From the NCBI GenBank assembly GCA_029259935.1, contig JAJDEH010000038.1, positions 4,336 to 68,335 on the forward strand: DNA of 64,000 nt, written 5' to 3'. Under the pieces are notes generated by a model. The model worked only from the letters and a program-made list of their open reading frames with translations. It searched no databases and was not told the DNA's origin. Positions 9,695 through 19,378 of the stretch are shown here, one piece after another (position 1 is the stretch's first letter; the number at the start of each line of letters is the position of its first letter). The stretch is from Planctomycetota bacterium. Its GTDB lineage: Bacteria; Planctomycetota; Planctomycetia; Pirellulales; Pirellulaceae. The translations under genes were made by a program, and so were the position numbers.

Positions 9695-12115
9695 CTATTC
9701 GGTCAGTGTAATCACGACTTTCTCTAATTCGCCTTGGAAAGGAAACGGTCCTTCGTACTTCCGGGAGACTTGCGTGCCCATGTCGCGGCCGACGTCGAAC
9801 GTTTCGGCCAGTGAGTAAGTGCTGATGTGCATCTTGGGCATCTCGGTTTCGGCGACCATCTCGCCGTTGACGAACAGTTGGCCCGTGCCGGCGAATTCGC
9901 CACTCTTGATGAAGTTGAACTTCAACTCCGTTTCCCCCTTGGGTAGTGGCGGCGATTCCATTGTGTAGTAAACACCGTCCAAATAGTTGTAGTCGTAGTA
10001 GCATTTGCCATCCTTGATGAACATCGTGAAGCCGCCCGTCATGCCGCCGACCGCCACGATCACGCCTTCTTCGTCGCCGGTTAGATCGAGATTGGTGACG
10101 ATCGAATGGGACCGGTTCTTGACCGGGACGGATGCCTTCTCCGCGATTCGCACCGCGCCCGGCGCGTAGTAGACAAACTCCTTTCGGTCACCGAACAGAC
10201 GTGTCTCCTGCGCCGAGATTCGTTTGATCATGTCGTCGTACAGTGGATAGACGTTGTACTTCCAAGCCTCCTCCTCGAAGGTAGCCTTCAGTTCTTCCAA
10301 CTTCTCGGGGTGTTCGGCGGCAAGGTTCGTACTCTCCGAAAAATCCTCGGCCACGTGGTACAGTTCCCATTCGTCTTTGTCGAACGGCTGCACGACGTTC
10401 AGTTCCCACGGCAGACGCTTTGCGTGTAGCGTGACAGCTTTCCAACCATCCGCCCAGATGGCCCGGTTGCCGAACATCTCGTAATATTGTCGTTGCTTTT
10501 TGTTGGGCGCGTCGGCGTCGTCGAAGCAGTAGACCATCGAATCGCCGTCAAGCGGCTGTTGTTCGACGCCGTGATATATCCGGGGCATCGAGACGCCGGC
10601 CGTTTCCAGAATGGTCGGCGCGATGTCGCTGATGTGGTGGTACTGATCACGAATCTCGCCCTTGGCTTCGATTCCCCGCGGCCAATGGACGACCATCGCA
10701 TCGTGCTGTCCGCCGCGATGCTCGCTCTGCTTGAAGTACCGGAAAGGCGTATTGCCGGCCATGGCCCAACCGGCGTGATAGTGCGGATAAGTTGTTGCGT
10801 CGCCCCAGTTGTCGTAATGCCGCATGTTGGCTTCAAAGGGCGTCTGCAACCCGTTGAGAACATAGGTTTCATTGAACGTACCGGCCAAGCCGCCTTCGCC
10901 GCTGGCACCGTTATCGGCCGTGACGAAGATCAACGTGTTGCTCAATTCGCCAATCTGCTTGAGCGTTGCGACCACTCGGCCGATCTGCGCGTCGACATGC
11001 TCCATCTGCGCGGCGAACGCTTCCATCTGCCGAGCATAGAGTTTTTTCTCGTCGTCGTTGAGTGTATCCCAGGCCGGGATCGCGTCGATGCGGCCGGTTA
11101 GCTTGGTGTCGGCGGGAATGACGCCGAGTTTCTTTTGATTGGCAAGAATCGCTTCGCGAGCTTTATCCCACCCTTCGTCGAACTTACCGCGATACTTTTT
11201 CAAATAATCCGCCGGAGCATGATGCGGCGAGTGCATCGAACCGGATGCCCACAGCATCATGAACGGCAGGTCGGGTTTGATCGATTTGTGCCCCGTGATC
11301 CATTGAATCGCTTTGTCGGCCAAATCTTGGTCGAGGTGGACCGACTTGCGGTACGGTTCGGGCGTATGATCGTTCCACATCACCGGCACGAATTGATGCA
11401 CGTCGGCGGCCATGAAGGTGTAGGCGTGGTCGAATCCTTCACCGCTGGGCCAGCGGTCGAACGGGCCGACCTGCGAGACCTCGTACAGCGGCGTGTGGTC
11501 CCACTTGCCGAGGGCGTAGTTTATGTAACCCGCGTTCTGCAGATAGTTGGCCACGCTCTTGGCACTGGCCGGCATCATCGCGTTGTAGCCGGGAAATCCC
11601 ATGGCGGTCAGCGCGTGGCTGCCCAGTCCGATCGAGTGCGGATTGCGGCCCGCCATCAATGTCGCTCGCGAGGGCGAGCAGAGGGCCGTCGTGTGAAAAT
11701 TGTTGAATCGCAGGCCGTTCTCGGCCAGGCGATCAATGTTGGGAGTTTCAATCAGTCCGCCAAAGCATCCGAACTGGGCAAATCCAACGTCGTCCAATAA
11801 GAAAATGACAACGTTAGGAGCACCCTCGGGAGGAGTCACCGGGTCGGGCCACCACTCTTCCGAGTCTTCGTACTTCTTGGCAATCTTGCCCTTGAATTCG
11901 GTCGTCTTATTCTCGCTCATAGGCTGTGGATCGTCCCGGTCACCGGCGTTCTGGTCTTCCGCAGTGGCCTTCAGTTCGGCGACCTGCTTGGCAAGTTCAC
12001 GCTTTTCCGCTTCCAATTCGGCGAGTTGGGCAGCATTGTCGGCGCACCCCGAAGCGAAAAGCAACGAAGCTAGAACCGCACAAAGTAGAGTCGTAAACGG
12101 GAGTGTTCCACGCAT
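9695..12115 (-). CDS. Arylsulfatase lipoprotein with C-terminal beta-sandwich
   Basis: This 806-residue sulfatase of the alkaline phosphatase fold hydrolyses sulfate esters. The N-terminus has a signal with lipobox FASGC, then a short coiled coil of Glu, Lys and Leu (AELEAEKRELAKQVAELKA). The catalytic domain has LLDDVGF for metal binding and LCSPSRATLMAGR, whose Cys is converted to formylglycine by a sulfatase-modifying enzyme not seen in this window. TADNGASGEGG and the HRGGQHD region belong to the active-site rim. It resembles AtsA-type arylsulfatases. The last 180 residues look like a LamG-type sandwich (GGFTMFIKDGKCYYDYN, GQLFVNGE). I chose ATG 12115, which has GAAGG eight bases upstream; ATG 12130 in the same frame is possible and adds five residues. 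Confidence 0.9.
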   Translation of the reverse strand: MRGTLPFTTLLCAVLASLLFASGCADNAAQLAELEAEKRELAKQVAELKATAEDQNAGDRDDPQPMSENKTTEFKGKIAKKYEDSEEWWPDPVTPPEGAPNVVIFLLDDVGFAQFGCFGGLIETPNIDRLAENGLRFNNFHTTALCSPSRATLMAGRNPHSIGLGSHALTAMGFPGYNAMMPASAKSVANYLQNAGYINYALGKWDHTPLYEVSQVGPFDRWPSGEGFDHAYTFMAADVHQFVPVMWNDHTPEPYRKSVHLDQDLADKAIQWITGHKSIKPDLPFMMLWASGSMHSPHHAPADYLKKYRGKFDEGWDKAREAILANQKKLGVIPADTKLTGRIDAIPAWDTLNDDEKKLYARQMEAFAAQMEHVDAQIGRVVATLKQIGELSNTLIFVTADNGASGEGGLAGTFNETYVLNGLQTPFEANMRHYDNWGDATTYPHYHAGWAMAGNTPFRYFKQSEHRGGQHDAMVVHWPRGIEAKGEIRDQYHHISDIAPTILETAGVSMPRIYHGVEQQPLDGDSMVYCFDDADAPNKKQRQYYEMFGNRAIWADGWKAVTLHAKRLPWELNVVQPFDKDEWELYHVAEDFSESTNLAAEHPEKLEELKATFEEEAWKYNVYPLYDDMIKRISAQETRLFGDRKEFVYYAPGAVRIAEKASVPVKNRSHSIVTNLDLTGDEEGVIVAVGGMTGGFTMFIKDGKCYYDYNYLDGVYYTMESPPLPKGETELKFNFIKSGEFAGTGQLFVNGEMVAETEMPKMHISTYSLAETFDVGRDMGTQVSRKYEGPFPFQGELEKVVITLTE

Positions 12116-12445
12116 TGATGGTGCCTTCATTTCGTGCTTGAGTAGAAAAAACGTGAGAACTCTCCGGCGAAAAACCCCTGAATGCCGGGATTCTAGACCC
12201 AAATCGTCACCTGCCAACCGGCGCGAGCCTCACGTGCCATGTTCGACGTTTGACACCGGCTCGGTCAATCATCTCTCCGAGGTGCGACCGACTGCTCAGT
12301 CGAGGGGCTTTTCATGAAGGTTGCCAGGAAATCTTTCTTTCCGCGCAGGCTGCCTGGCAATTGCCGGTAACTAAGGGCAAACAGGAAGCGGCCCACGTCA
12401 AAGCCGCTGGATGACAACCAACTTTTTTCGTCAAGGAGATCTACC
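12116..12445. other. Intergenic region between divergent genes
   Basis: About 330 bases between the arylsulfatase (minus) and a small secreted protein (plus). TTGACA occurs at 12250-12255 but no matching -10 box lies 16-18 bases downstream. AAGGAG at 12434-12439 serves the downstream gene. No gene is recognised. Confidence 0.4.
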
Positions 12446-12757
12446 ATGATCCGCAAACTTACACTTCTCACCGTTCTGAGCTTGGTTTTGTCTTTCACAT
12501 CGACCAGCTTCGCGGGCGGCCCTAATCCGTTCGCCATGCGAGCCCTGATGGCCAAGGCCGCCCAAAATCAAAAGGCTGCCAAGCAGCAACCGAAGCGTCG
12601 AGCACGCATCGACTACCGTGGCAACCGATACGATCTTAAGAAGGGAAAGATCTACAAGAACGGCAAGTACCACAAGGACTTGAAGCCCAAGTATCCGACG
12701 ATCGTGTACAAAGGCGTCACGTACTACTGGATCAACGGCAAAGCCGTTCCTCAATAA
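12446..12757 (+). CDS. Small secreted basic protein of unknown function
   Basis: This 103-residue protein has a clear signal peptide (MIRKLTLLTVLSLVLSFTSTSFAG). The mature part is rich in Lys, Arg, Tyr and Gly, and resembles short beta-strand repeats (YRGNRYDLKKGKIYKNGKYHK, then VYKGVTYYWINGK). The ribosome binding site AAGGAG is well placed six bases before the ATG, which is strong for this genome and suggests high expression. I do not recognise a family. The high charge would suit binding to an acidic polysaccharide or the cell wall, but that is inference. Confidence 0.75.
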   Translation: MIRKLTLLTVLSLVLSFTSTSFAGGPNPFAMRALMAKAAQNQKAAKQQPKRRARIDYRGNRYDLKKGKIYKNGKYHKDLKPKYPTIVYKGVTYYWINGKAVPQ

Positions 12758-12776
12758 CTAAGTCGAACTGCGGGAT

Positions 12777-12802
12777 CGGGGTCCGGCAAATGCCGGGCCC
12801 CG
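12777..12802 (+). terminator. GC-rich hairpin after the small secreted protein
   Basis: CGGGGTCCGGC (12777-12787) pairs with GCCGGGCCCCG (12792-12802) around the loop AAAT: an 11-bp stem with one G-T wobble, 20 bases past the stop codon. It is strong enough to stop polymerase or protect the 3' end, but no U-tract follows. Confidence 0.55.
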
Positions 12803-12832
12803 AAATCGCTTGCGCCATCGTACTCGCCGAAG

Positions 12833-13711
12833 CTAAGCGGGCTGAGGCAGATTGGCAACCTTGATGATCCGATAACCGCAATATCGGAGGGCCATTAATG
12901 AACCGACCAGCATGCAAGTTTGCAAACTCGTGGTACCGATCCAGAATATGCACATTGTGGTTTCCAGGCGTCCGACGGTGTACGCAGAGACTAGCCCCGC
13001 GATAATCGACACGGCAATCGCCAGCATGCTCCGATACAGCGGATGGCCAAACCCCAGCGTTGCCCACAAACTCGCCAGTCCAACGCTTACCTGGCAACTT
13101 CCAATCACGGCGAGTGTCGAATACGTGCCCAAGCTGTCAATCGCGGACTCCAAATACCTGGCGGCCGCCGCGAGCGACGCGACTAAGGCAGTAAACGCGA
13201 GAAGATGGCGAATTCCGAATTGCAGACCTTCCTGAACGGCGGAATGGTCGTGATCCGGGGTTTGAATCGCCATGCCGCTCCAGCGCCCGATCCAGCAGGT
13301 GAGCGCTACGATCGCGGTCGCAAGAACCACCAGAAAGCCGATTGGCAGCAGTCGTTCCAGATTAGCCTCACTCACACCCCACCACAATTGAATCGACAAC
13401 AAGCAAGTTGTCACGGTCGAAATAATCGCGCGAGTCAACCAGTGCGACGAACCGAAACCAAGCCAAGCACCAACAAGGCTCGTTTGGCAAAACAGTAGGG
13501 CGACAAAGGGAATCGTGCGAAGCTCATGTTCGCTGGTCGACAGGCACGCCAACACCATGCCCACCGCCAGGTGCGCGAGGATCAGTCCGCCAACTATTGA
13601 CGTTGTGTGCTCGTTACGTCGAAAAGCCTTAAGTGTCGATGTGTTCGCGAGCGTGGATTTCATGGATTGAAGTTTCGACAATAACGAAGAGCCGCGTGCT
13701 AGGGCTCTCAC
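12833..13711 (-). CDS. Polytopic membrane protein of unknown function
   Basis: This 292-residue protein has about eight hydrophobic segments (for example GGLILAHLAVGMVLACL, FLVVLATAIVALTCWIG, AIAVSIIAGLVSAYTV) with short loops. Its middle has FGIRHLLAFTALVASLAAAAR, a signature I associate with unassigned planctomycete membrane proteins. The GTG start at 13711 overlaps the TGA stop of the upstream gene (GTGA), suggesting translational coupling; an in-frame ATG at 13663 is the alternative start. No transport or enzyme motif is visible. It is probably made in fixed proportion with the TPR-like protein encoded upstream. Confidence 0.65.
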   Translation of the reverse strand: MRALARGSSLLSKLQSMKSTLANTSTLKAFRRNEHTTSIVGGLILAHLAVGMVLACLSTSEHELRTIPFVALLFCQTSLVGAWLGFGSSHWLTRAIISTVTTCLLSIQLWWGVSEANLERLLPIGFLVVLATAIVALTCWIGRWSGMAIQTPDHDHSAVQEGLQFGIRHLLAFTALVASLAAAARYLESAIDSLGTYSTLAVIGSCQVSVGLASLWATLGFGHPLYRSMLAIAVSIIAGLVSAYTVGRLETTMCIFWIGTTSLQTCMLVGSLMALRYCGYRIIKVANLPQPA

Positions 13712-16650
13712 TCAGACCCCTTGTTTCTCGCGTCTCTCAACTCCTGGCGGGCCATTGCGTTGGTTACGTAGTTTTCCGTGTCTGGCGTGGTTGACGATGC
13801 CTTAAAGTAGACGGTTGCGGCATCCGGTTGGCCGGAAAATGCCAGAAATTTTCCCACGAAGTAGTTTAGATTGACGCGATCTTCGCTGTTGGCGTCCTCC
13901 AGCAACTTGGCAAAGGTCGTGGTATTGAATGTCGTCGCCTCGTCGTTCACCGCCGCCAGCATTAGGCCGGCGAGTTGTTGGCTTTTCGCTTGAGTTGCGT
14001 CCGTGTTATTCGAAATCGTTTTCAGAATCTCGTCTCGCTGTTGTTTTCGACCCAGCTTGTGTGCCAACACGGCGGCAAACAAGCCGTTGTAGCATCGGCT
14101 GCGCGCGTCGCTCACGTTGTCGGTGGCTTGGGCGAAAATGCTTAGCGCCCGTTCGTATTCTTCAAGCAACATCAGTTGACAGCCAGCCGCGAACCTTTGA
14201 TTCCACGGCAAGGATTTCGCTTCTTGCTCGATCTTACTGACTCGCAGCGCGATGAACTGAGGGTCGTTGCGGTCGTGATTCCGGAGCCAATCGATGTATG
14301 CGTCCGCCGAGGAAGGGTAACGATCGGCCATGCGGCTATACCACAACTGGGCCCGATCGAGATCGCCTTTTCCCTGGTTGCATTGAACGGCGCATCGCAT
14401 TGCCCACTGGGCGTAGGACTCGGCGGCCGCCTCGGCATAGGGAAGAGCGCGGTCCCACTCCTTTTTTCCCATGAAGTGTTCGGCAATGTCGACGCGAATT
14501 CTGCCGTGTTCGAGGCCAATGGGCGGCAGCTTCAAATATCGTTCGAGTGTCGCGAGCCAGTTATCAATATCTCCTTCGAATTTGTGCCAATCGGCGAGGC
14601 GACTTACGGCGGAATAGTCCGGAGATAAGCGAACGTACTCCTCCAGAAATTTCTTTTGCACACCCTGCATCGGCGGAGATTCGGCCAGCGCGCGAAGCAC
14701 GGCTGGATGGTGGCGATAGGGCTTCGTCAGTTCCTCTACCTCCTCTTTCGACAGTTTGCCGTCGGACTTGATCTTGAATGCGATACCGACGGGAGAATGC
14801 TTGCTGATCTCCAGAATTTGTTCAGCGACTTTCAGCCGGTCCGCCTTTTCTCTCGTCGCGTGCATCCGCAACGTCAAGGCGCGATGCGTCTGATCGATGG
14901 GTGGCTTCTCCGATCGGCGAATGTTGTTGAACTGTCGACGGTCGATATCCTCGACGGAAGCCAGCAATTTCAGTTGGGCTTGCGGCGGTAAACTGCTTCG
15001 ATGCAGATTGGACAACGTGGAATTCATTAGCTCCGCCAACTGTGCGTCGTCGTAGCCCGTCATATTTACAAATTTTTGATAGGGATGAGATTCGATCAAA
15101 GGAGCGACTTCGCGAAGATAATTGTCGACGGGGACCGACCACATATGGTGCATGAAGTGGGCCCGCGTCCAGACATGGCAGAAATTCGTTTCCGCGGTCA
15201 ACTTCGCCAGCACTTGCCAAGAAAACTCGTTTCCGTCTTTGGTTCCCTGGCTGTGTAGTTCCGCGACAAGGTTCGCGGCGTTGACTACTTCGTCTTCGCC
15301 CACGTCGAGCAATTCTTTGGCCGATTCGGGTAGTCCCGGCAGACGTGGCATCTGTTGTCGCAGCATCGCCTCGTGCATCGCCGGTCCGTACTCGGTAATA
15401 CGATGGAGCATGGACACACCTGACACGTCGTACATGCCGTCGACAACACGAAAGCAAAATGGGTTCTTGTTGAGCGCTTGGAATGCACTTTCGATGGTCC
15501 GCCGAGGCGTTTCTCTGTTTTCCAGAGTCAAGAAATGGAATACGGCAGCCAAGGGCCCGTATTGTTCGTCGTCGAATTCCTGGGCGAGGTGCTCAAAATC
15601 AAACCGGCACAGAAGGTCCAGCAGTTTGACCCAGGCGGCCGTCCGCCGGTTGCCGTCGTCTGCCGCTTCGCCCAAAGCTTCCGCGGCGGCCAAGTCGAGC
15701 AGAGCATGATTATGCAGCCCCGTCAGAGCCAAGGCGTAGGCCCGATGCTGGAGCGACGCCGGATTCTTGGGCAAGCGGACGACCAGGCGTTGGGCGTACA
15801 GCAACGAGCACGCCTTGAACGCGCGGTGCATATCATTCCAATGATGTTCCGTTAGCATGCCCAGATTGGCATAAGCCCGGACAAGATTGGCGATCGCGGT
15901 GTCGGATTCGCCTTCATGTTGAACCTGCTCATGAATACTTCGCACTAAGTAGAACTGCATGATGTGGTTGGCCCGCGCAAGCAATCGCTCCGAGGTGGCC
16001 ATGACTTCGTCGGCGGTCTTTTTCTTACGCGGTGATACACCGGCCTTGCTCAACGCCTCGCGGATCCCGTTGCGCGACCAATGCTCGGCCTGCTGTAAAA
16101 CGGCCAAGTAGCGATCGCTGGACCTGCTAGGAAATTCGACCGACGATTCCCACAGCGGGGCGTTCTCTTCGCCGTCGGCGATCACACTCAGCTTGACCTT
16201 GATATCCGATCCCGGAATCTGCTCGGTCACCAATTCAAATTCGCGGCTCGCGGTGCCAACAGGCGATCTCTCTCCCAATACCTCGTCGCGCGTCGTGAAA
16301 CCGAACTCGTCGCGAGTCGCGATCATCAACGACTGACGAACGATTTCTTCACACAGTAGGTCATATCTGACCGGCGCGTTCTGGTGAGCGGCTTTCCAGG
16401 CCGAGCAGTGTGCCACAGGTCGGCCCTCGTCCGGACTGAAAAGACGCAGCTTGCAAGTTCGCTGCGAAAGGTTTTTCGGACTTTCGTTGTGTTGCCCTGG
16501 CAAAGGGCCTGCATGGAAAAGAAAGACAATGAACACAAAAGACGCCGTGATTCGAACCGGCGATGTGGCGAACGCATTTCGCAAGAGTGGCCTAGGAATT
16601 GGACGGATAGACCGCGACTCGATCAAGCGGAAAAGAGACATTTTGCGCAT
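13708..16650 (-). CDS. Large exported TPR-like protein of unknown function
   Basis: This protein of about 980 residues has a positively charged N-terminus and a hydrophobic segment (VRITASFVFIVFLFHAGPLPG) that should act as a signal peptide or anchor. Most of the rest is alpha-helical, in paired-helix repeats resembling TPR (for example WDRALPYAEAAAESYAQWAMRC, EEYERALSIFAQATD, GQPDAATVYFKASSTTP). Such repeats bind other proteins. It overlaps the downstream membrane protein by four bases, so they likely work together. ATG 16650 and ATG 16641 are both possible starts; GGGGAG lies just upstream of both. The longer frame from 16827 adds sequence that does not look coding. No enzyme motif is visible. 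Confidence 0.68.
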   Translation of the reverse strand: MRKMSLFRLIESRSIRPIPRPLLRNAFATSPVRITASFVFIVFLFHAGPLPGQHNESPKNLSQRTCKLRLFSPDEGRPVAHCSAWKAAHQNAPVRYDLLCEEIVRQSLMIATRDEFGFTTRDEVLGERSPVGTASREFELVTEQIPGSDIKVKLSVIADGEENAPLWESSVEFPSRSSDRYLAVLQQAEHWSRNGIREALSKAGVSPRKKKTADEVMATSERLLARANHIMQFYLVRSIHEQVQHEGESDTAIANLVRAYANLGMLTEHHWNDMHRAFKACSLLYAQRLVVRLPKNPASLQHRAYALALTGLHNHALLDLAAAEALGEAADDGNRRTAAWVKLLDLLCRFDFEHLAQEFDDEQYGPLAAVFHFLTLENRETPRRTIESAFQALNKNPFCFRVVDGMYDVSGVSMLHRITEYGPAMHEAMLRQQMPRLPGLPESAKELLDVGEDEVVNAANLVAELHSQGTKDGNEFSWQVLAKLTAETNFCHVWTRAHFMHHMWSVPVDNYLREVAPLIESHPYQKFVNMTGYDDAQLAELMNSTLSNLHRSSLPPQAQLKLLASVEDIDRRQFNNIRRSEKPPIDQTHRALTLRMHATREKADRLKVAEQILEISKHSPVGIAFKIKSDGKLSKEEVEELTKPYRHHPAVLRALAESPPMQGVQKKFLEEYVRLSPDYSAVSRLADWHKFEGDIDNWLATLERYLKLPPIGLEHGRIRVDIAEHFMGKKEWDRALPYAEAAAESYAQWAMRCAVQCNQGKGDLDRAQLWYSRMADRYPSSADAYIDWLRNHDRNDPQFIALRVSKIEQEAKSLPWNQRFAAGCQLMLLEEYERALSIFAQATDNVSDARSRCYNGLFAAVLAHKLGRKQQRDEILKTISNNTDATQAKSQQLAGLMLAAVNDEATTFNTTTFAKLLEDANSEDRVNLNYFVGKFLAFSGQPDAATVYFKASSTTPDTENYVTNAMARQELRDARNKGSE

Positions 16651-16855
16651 CGACTCCCCAAATAGATCGGATTGGAACAAGTCGCAATTATCACCGATCC
16701 CGAGAAGTGGGGCAATCAACACGCGGCGAAGAGACGCCGGTTGCAGGACTTTTGAATTGGGCCACGGTCGCGAGACGAGTGGCTGCGGGCGCCCGAAACA
16801 AATTCCGGTCGCGATGGTAGAAAACACCGCTTGCGCGGCGGCGTTGGTCTGTGGA

Positions 16856-17758
16856 CTATTTTTGTTTTTTCGCGACTGCTTCGTCGTGTGACATGCGTTG
16901 GGCGACGTTGCCGCTTCTGGTGCTGAAACGCAGGTCGCCTGTTTGCCGTGTCGCCGCGCGATGGCTCACAACGCCGGCTAGCTCAGAGAATCTCGCCTGC
17001 ACCGCCGGGTCGATGTTTTGCAAACGACTGGCCAGATGTTGCACGCCCGGCCCGTTGGATTCCGACAACTTGGAGACGCGCGAGACAAATCGTGCCGACT
17101 GTTGGAAGTTGTAGTCCGCCGTCCTGTTGACCAGCGGTTTCAAGGTGCGGGCCAGCAAATCGAGTCCGACGTTGTTGATCTGCAGGAACATGTCGAGCCG
17201 ATTGGTGACATACGTTTGGCCACTTGGATCGCGGGAGTATCCCGACTTGAGGACTAGGACACAGCGACCGGACATTTTTCGCGCAAACATTCCCCCGTCA
17301 TAGGTGCCTTCCGCGTAAATTACGTGCGTGTCGTCCGTGCCGTAAACCAGTTCGACGTTACAGTCCGTTCCCATGCCGTCGGTACCGCTGAGAGAATACG
17401 GACCGGTCCGCCGAGTTGAACATTTGGTGATCCCCATCACCTGCCAGATATCGACAATCACTTCGGGGTAGCGGACCAGGAACAGAAACATATCCGGGTC
17501 GCAATCCATGATTTCGAGCGGCATCCGGCGGTAGATCGACGCCTTGTTGACCACCGACGATATCTTCTGTTTCGACTCGGCATTCATTTCGGAGAATGGA
17601 ATCGAACGGACGGCCTGTTCGCGCGCGGCGCGGCTCGATGTCGCCTGTGTCGGTGGCCCGCCGAACGCAATGTCAGTGAACACGACCAGCAGCGATAAGG
17701 CTGCCAGCCATTTGCATCCAGGCCCCTGCCAGAGCCGCCTATGAGTTGCCTCGCCCAT
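16856..17758 (-). CDS. Exported protein of unknown function
   Basis: This 300-residue protein has a signal peptide (CKWLAALSLLVVFTDIAFGG). The mature part has conserved-looking blocks (RRMPLEIMDCDPDMFLFLVRYPEVIVDIWQ, GTDCNVELVYGTD, GRCVLVLKSGYSRD) and a helical C-terminus. I do not recognise a domain. The run of G before the ATG (17759-17767 on the plus strand is C-rich) can act as a ribosome binding site. It lies on the same strand as the TPR-like protein, 206 bases upstream of it, and may be part of the same envelope gene group. Confidence 0.65.
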   Translation of the reverse strand: MGEATHRRLWQGPGCKWLAALSLLVVFTDIAFGGPPTQATSSRAAREQAVRSIPFSEMNAESKQKISSVVNKASIYRRMPLEIMDCDPDMFLFLVRYPEVIVDIWQVMGITKCSTRRTGPYSLSGTDGMGTDCNVELVYGTDDTHVIYAEGTYDGGMFARKMSGRCVLVLKSGYSRDPSGQTYVTNRLDMFLQINNVGLDLLARTLKPLVNRTADYNFQQSARFVSRVSKLSESNGPGVQHLASRLQNIDPAVQARFSELAGVVSHRAATRQTGDLRFSTRSGNVAQRMSHDEAVAKKQK

Positions 17759-18080
17759 CGTCCCCCCCGGTCGATCGTGCTAGGTGGTTTGCCGCCTGCC
17801 GTACGGCCATCGCTTTGGCCGTATTCGCAACAAACGCATGGAATTCGGATAGATCGGCAAAGTTTACCGGTCCTAAGGATAATTCGGTCGCCTGGATGCT
17901 TGGTCCACAGTTAATTTCGGCACGGCGAGCCATGAATATCCTGCTGGCATGCAAGCGATTCCGATGCTGTCGGTCGGATTGACCTTGCCGGCATGGGTTG
18001 ATTCCCAGAGAATCCCGCGCCGCCCGCGAATCTTGTGGAGTCGGCAAGGTTCGATTCCGTCAACGCAATTTCTGGTGTTA
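17759..18080. other. Intergenic region between divergent genes
   Basis: About 320 bases. A 7-bp perfect hairpin, TACGGCC (17802-17808) with GGCCGTA (17817-17823), lies near the minus-strand gene start and could be a leader structure. No clear promoter or gene is seen. Confidence 0.35.
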
Positions 18081-19262
18081 ATGATGTCTAATCGGCGTCT
18101 CAAGGTAAGAGGGTGGCTGGCGATCATCACAGGGATTTCGCTCAGTTGCACGTTGATCATTTTGATGGCCATTCCCGGACTCAACCCGATGACGGCGCTG
18201 GCGAATTATTTGGGCGATCAGCTAGCGACTATTCCGGAAGACGAAGTGGGCCCGCAACTGCGCCGGCTGGGGACTCTCGGGGACCCTTCGATTCCCGTTT
18301 TGGTCCGCGCGATGGCCAGCGAACGAGAAGTCGTCGCCGAAACGGCGGTCCTTGTGATCCGTGAAAACCTCAACGCTTGGCAATCCCTGCCGACCGACCG
18401 CTCGTCGAAGAAGGTCGCGATACTGGCCGAGCATTTGGCACTGCAAGCGGATTCATTCGGACCGTCCGGTCGCATCGCTGCCGGGAATTTGATCACCGAG
18501 ATCTTGATTTGGCCAGTCGACCGGAAGGCGATCGACAATCATCAATTGATAGTAAATTGCGAAGTTGTCTTGCGGTTACCAGTGGAGGAACCGGTGGCGT
18601 CCGTCGCTAGTCTGGAGGACGCCAATCCAATCAAGATTCAAGCCGGTCGACCTAATGGCATTGGCCAGAGCGATTCACCCACGGCGGATCTGCCGGCCGA
18701 AATTATCAAGACGCCCAGCCTGCCTTCCACTGGCCTGCCGGAAGTTCCTGATACGACGGATGGCCGGCCGGAGTACCCATTTGAAGTTCCGGCACCACGA
18801 CAACTCGTTCCTTTAAATGAGCAGCCCTTGGAAATCCCCACCGACCTGCCGCCGATTCCCACCGACGCGGCGAGGGCGGACACGCCGACGGGCACCACCC
18901 AACTAGCAACTCTAGATCATGTATCCGTGATGAAATACCTGCGATCCCCGGACGAGCAAACCGCCCAGGCAGCCGTCACGGAGCTTCAAGGACGAGGATT
19001 TCGCGACAGCGACATATCGCTGGCAACCAGGCTCGTTCATCCCGATCCGGTCGTGCGAATCGAACTCGCTAGAAACCTGCCTCGGATCAGCGGAGTCGAT
19101 TCACGCCGATGGCTGGTTTGGCTAAGCGAGGACGCGGCGGCCAGTGTTCGAAGCGAGGCAGTTTCGATCTTGGCGACCAGCCGCGACCCGGCAATCCAAA
19201 AGCACTTGCGAGAACTTGCCCGCCGCGAGTCAGATCCCGACGTGCTGCAACATCTGCGTTGA
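18081..19262 (+). CDS. Membrane-anchored HEAT-repeat protein
   Basis: This 393-residue protein starts with a basic stretch and one transmembrane segment (GWLAIITGISLSCTLIILMA), so most of it should be outside the membrane. Residues about 50-140 form HEAT-like helices (VGPQLRRLGTLGDPSIPVLVRAM). A long Pro-rich, probably disordered linker follows (about 170-290). A second HEAT block closes the protein (VMKYLRSPDEQTAQAAVTELQGRG, VVRIELARNLPRISG, VRSEAVSILATSRDPAIQKHL). Two ATG codons lie next to each other at 18081 and 18084; the longer frame from 17949 has no support. Likely a scaffold; partner unknown. Confidence 0.65.
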   Translation: MMSNRRLKVRGWLAIITGISLSCTLIILMAIPGLNPMTALANYLGDQLATIPEDEVGPQLRRLGTLGDPSIPVLVRAMASEREVVAETAVLVIRENLNAWQSLPTDRSSKKVAILAEHLALQADSFGPSGRIAAGNLITEILIWPVDRKAIDNHQLIVNCEVVLRLPVEEPVASVASLEDANPIKIQAGRPNGIGQSDSPTADLPAEIIKTPSLPSTGLPEVPDTTDGRPEYPFEVPAPRQLVPLNEQPLEIPTDLPPIPTDAARADTPTGTTQLATLDHVSVMKYLRSPDEQTAQAAVTELQGRGFRDSDISLATRLVHPDPVVRIELARNLPRISGVDSRRWLVWLSEDAAASVRSEAVSILATSRDPAIQKHLRELARRESDPDVLQHLR

Positions 19263-19378
19263 TTCTGCCTTGGCGGACTCGGTCTACTTTCGTTTTCGCA
19301 ATAACGGACTACGTCTTCTTCATGCGCTTGCTTACGAGGATCACCAGAGCGTAATCGGCTGTCGCACGTGTAATATTG

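Noticed and set aside
12250..12255. TTGACA -35-like box
   Set aside because: No acceptable -10 hexamer at 16-18 bases downstream.
18048..18058. GGTTCGATTCC, like a tRNA T-loop
   Set aside because: The flanks do not form a T-stem, and no anticodon or acceptor stem can be drawn.
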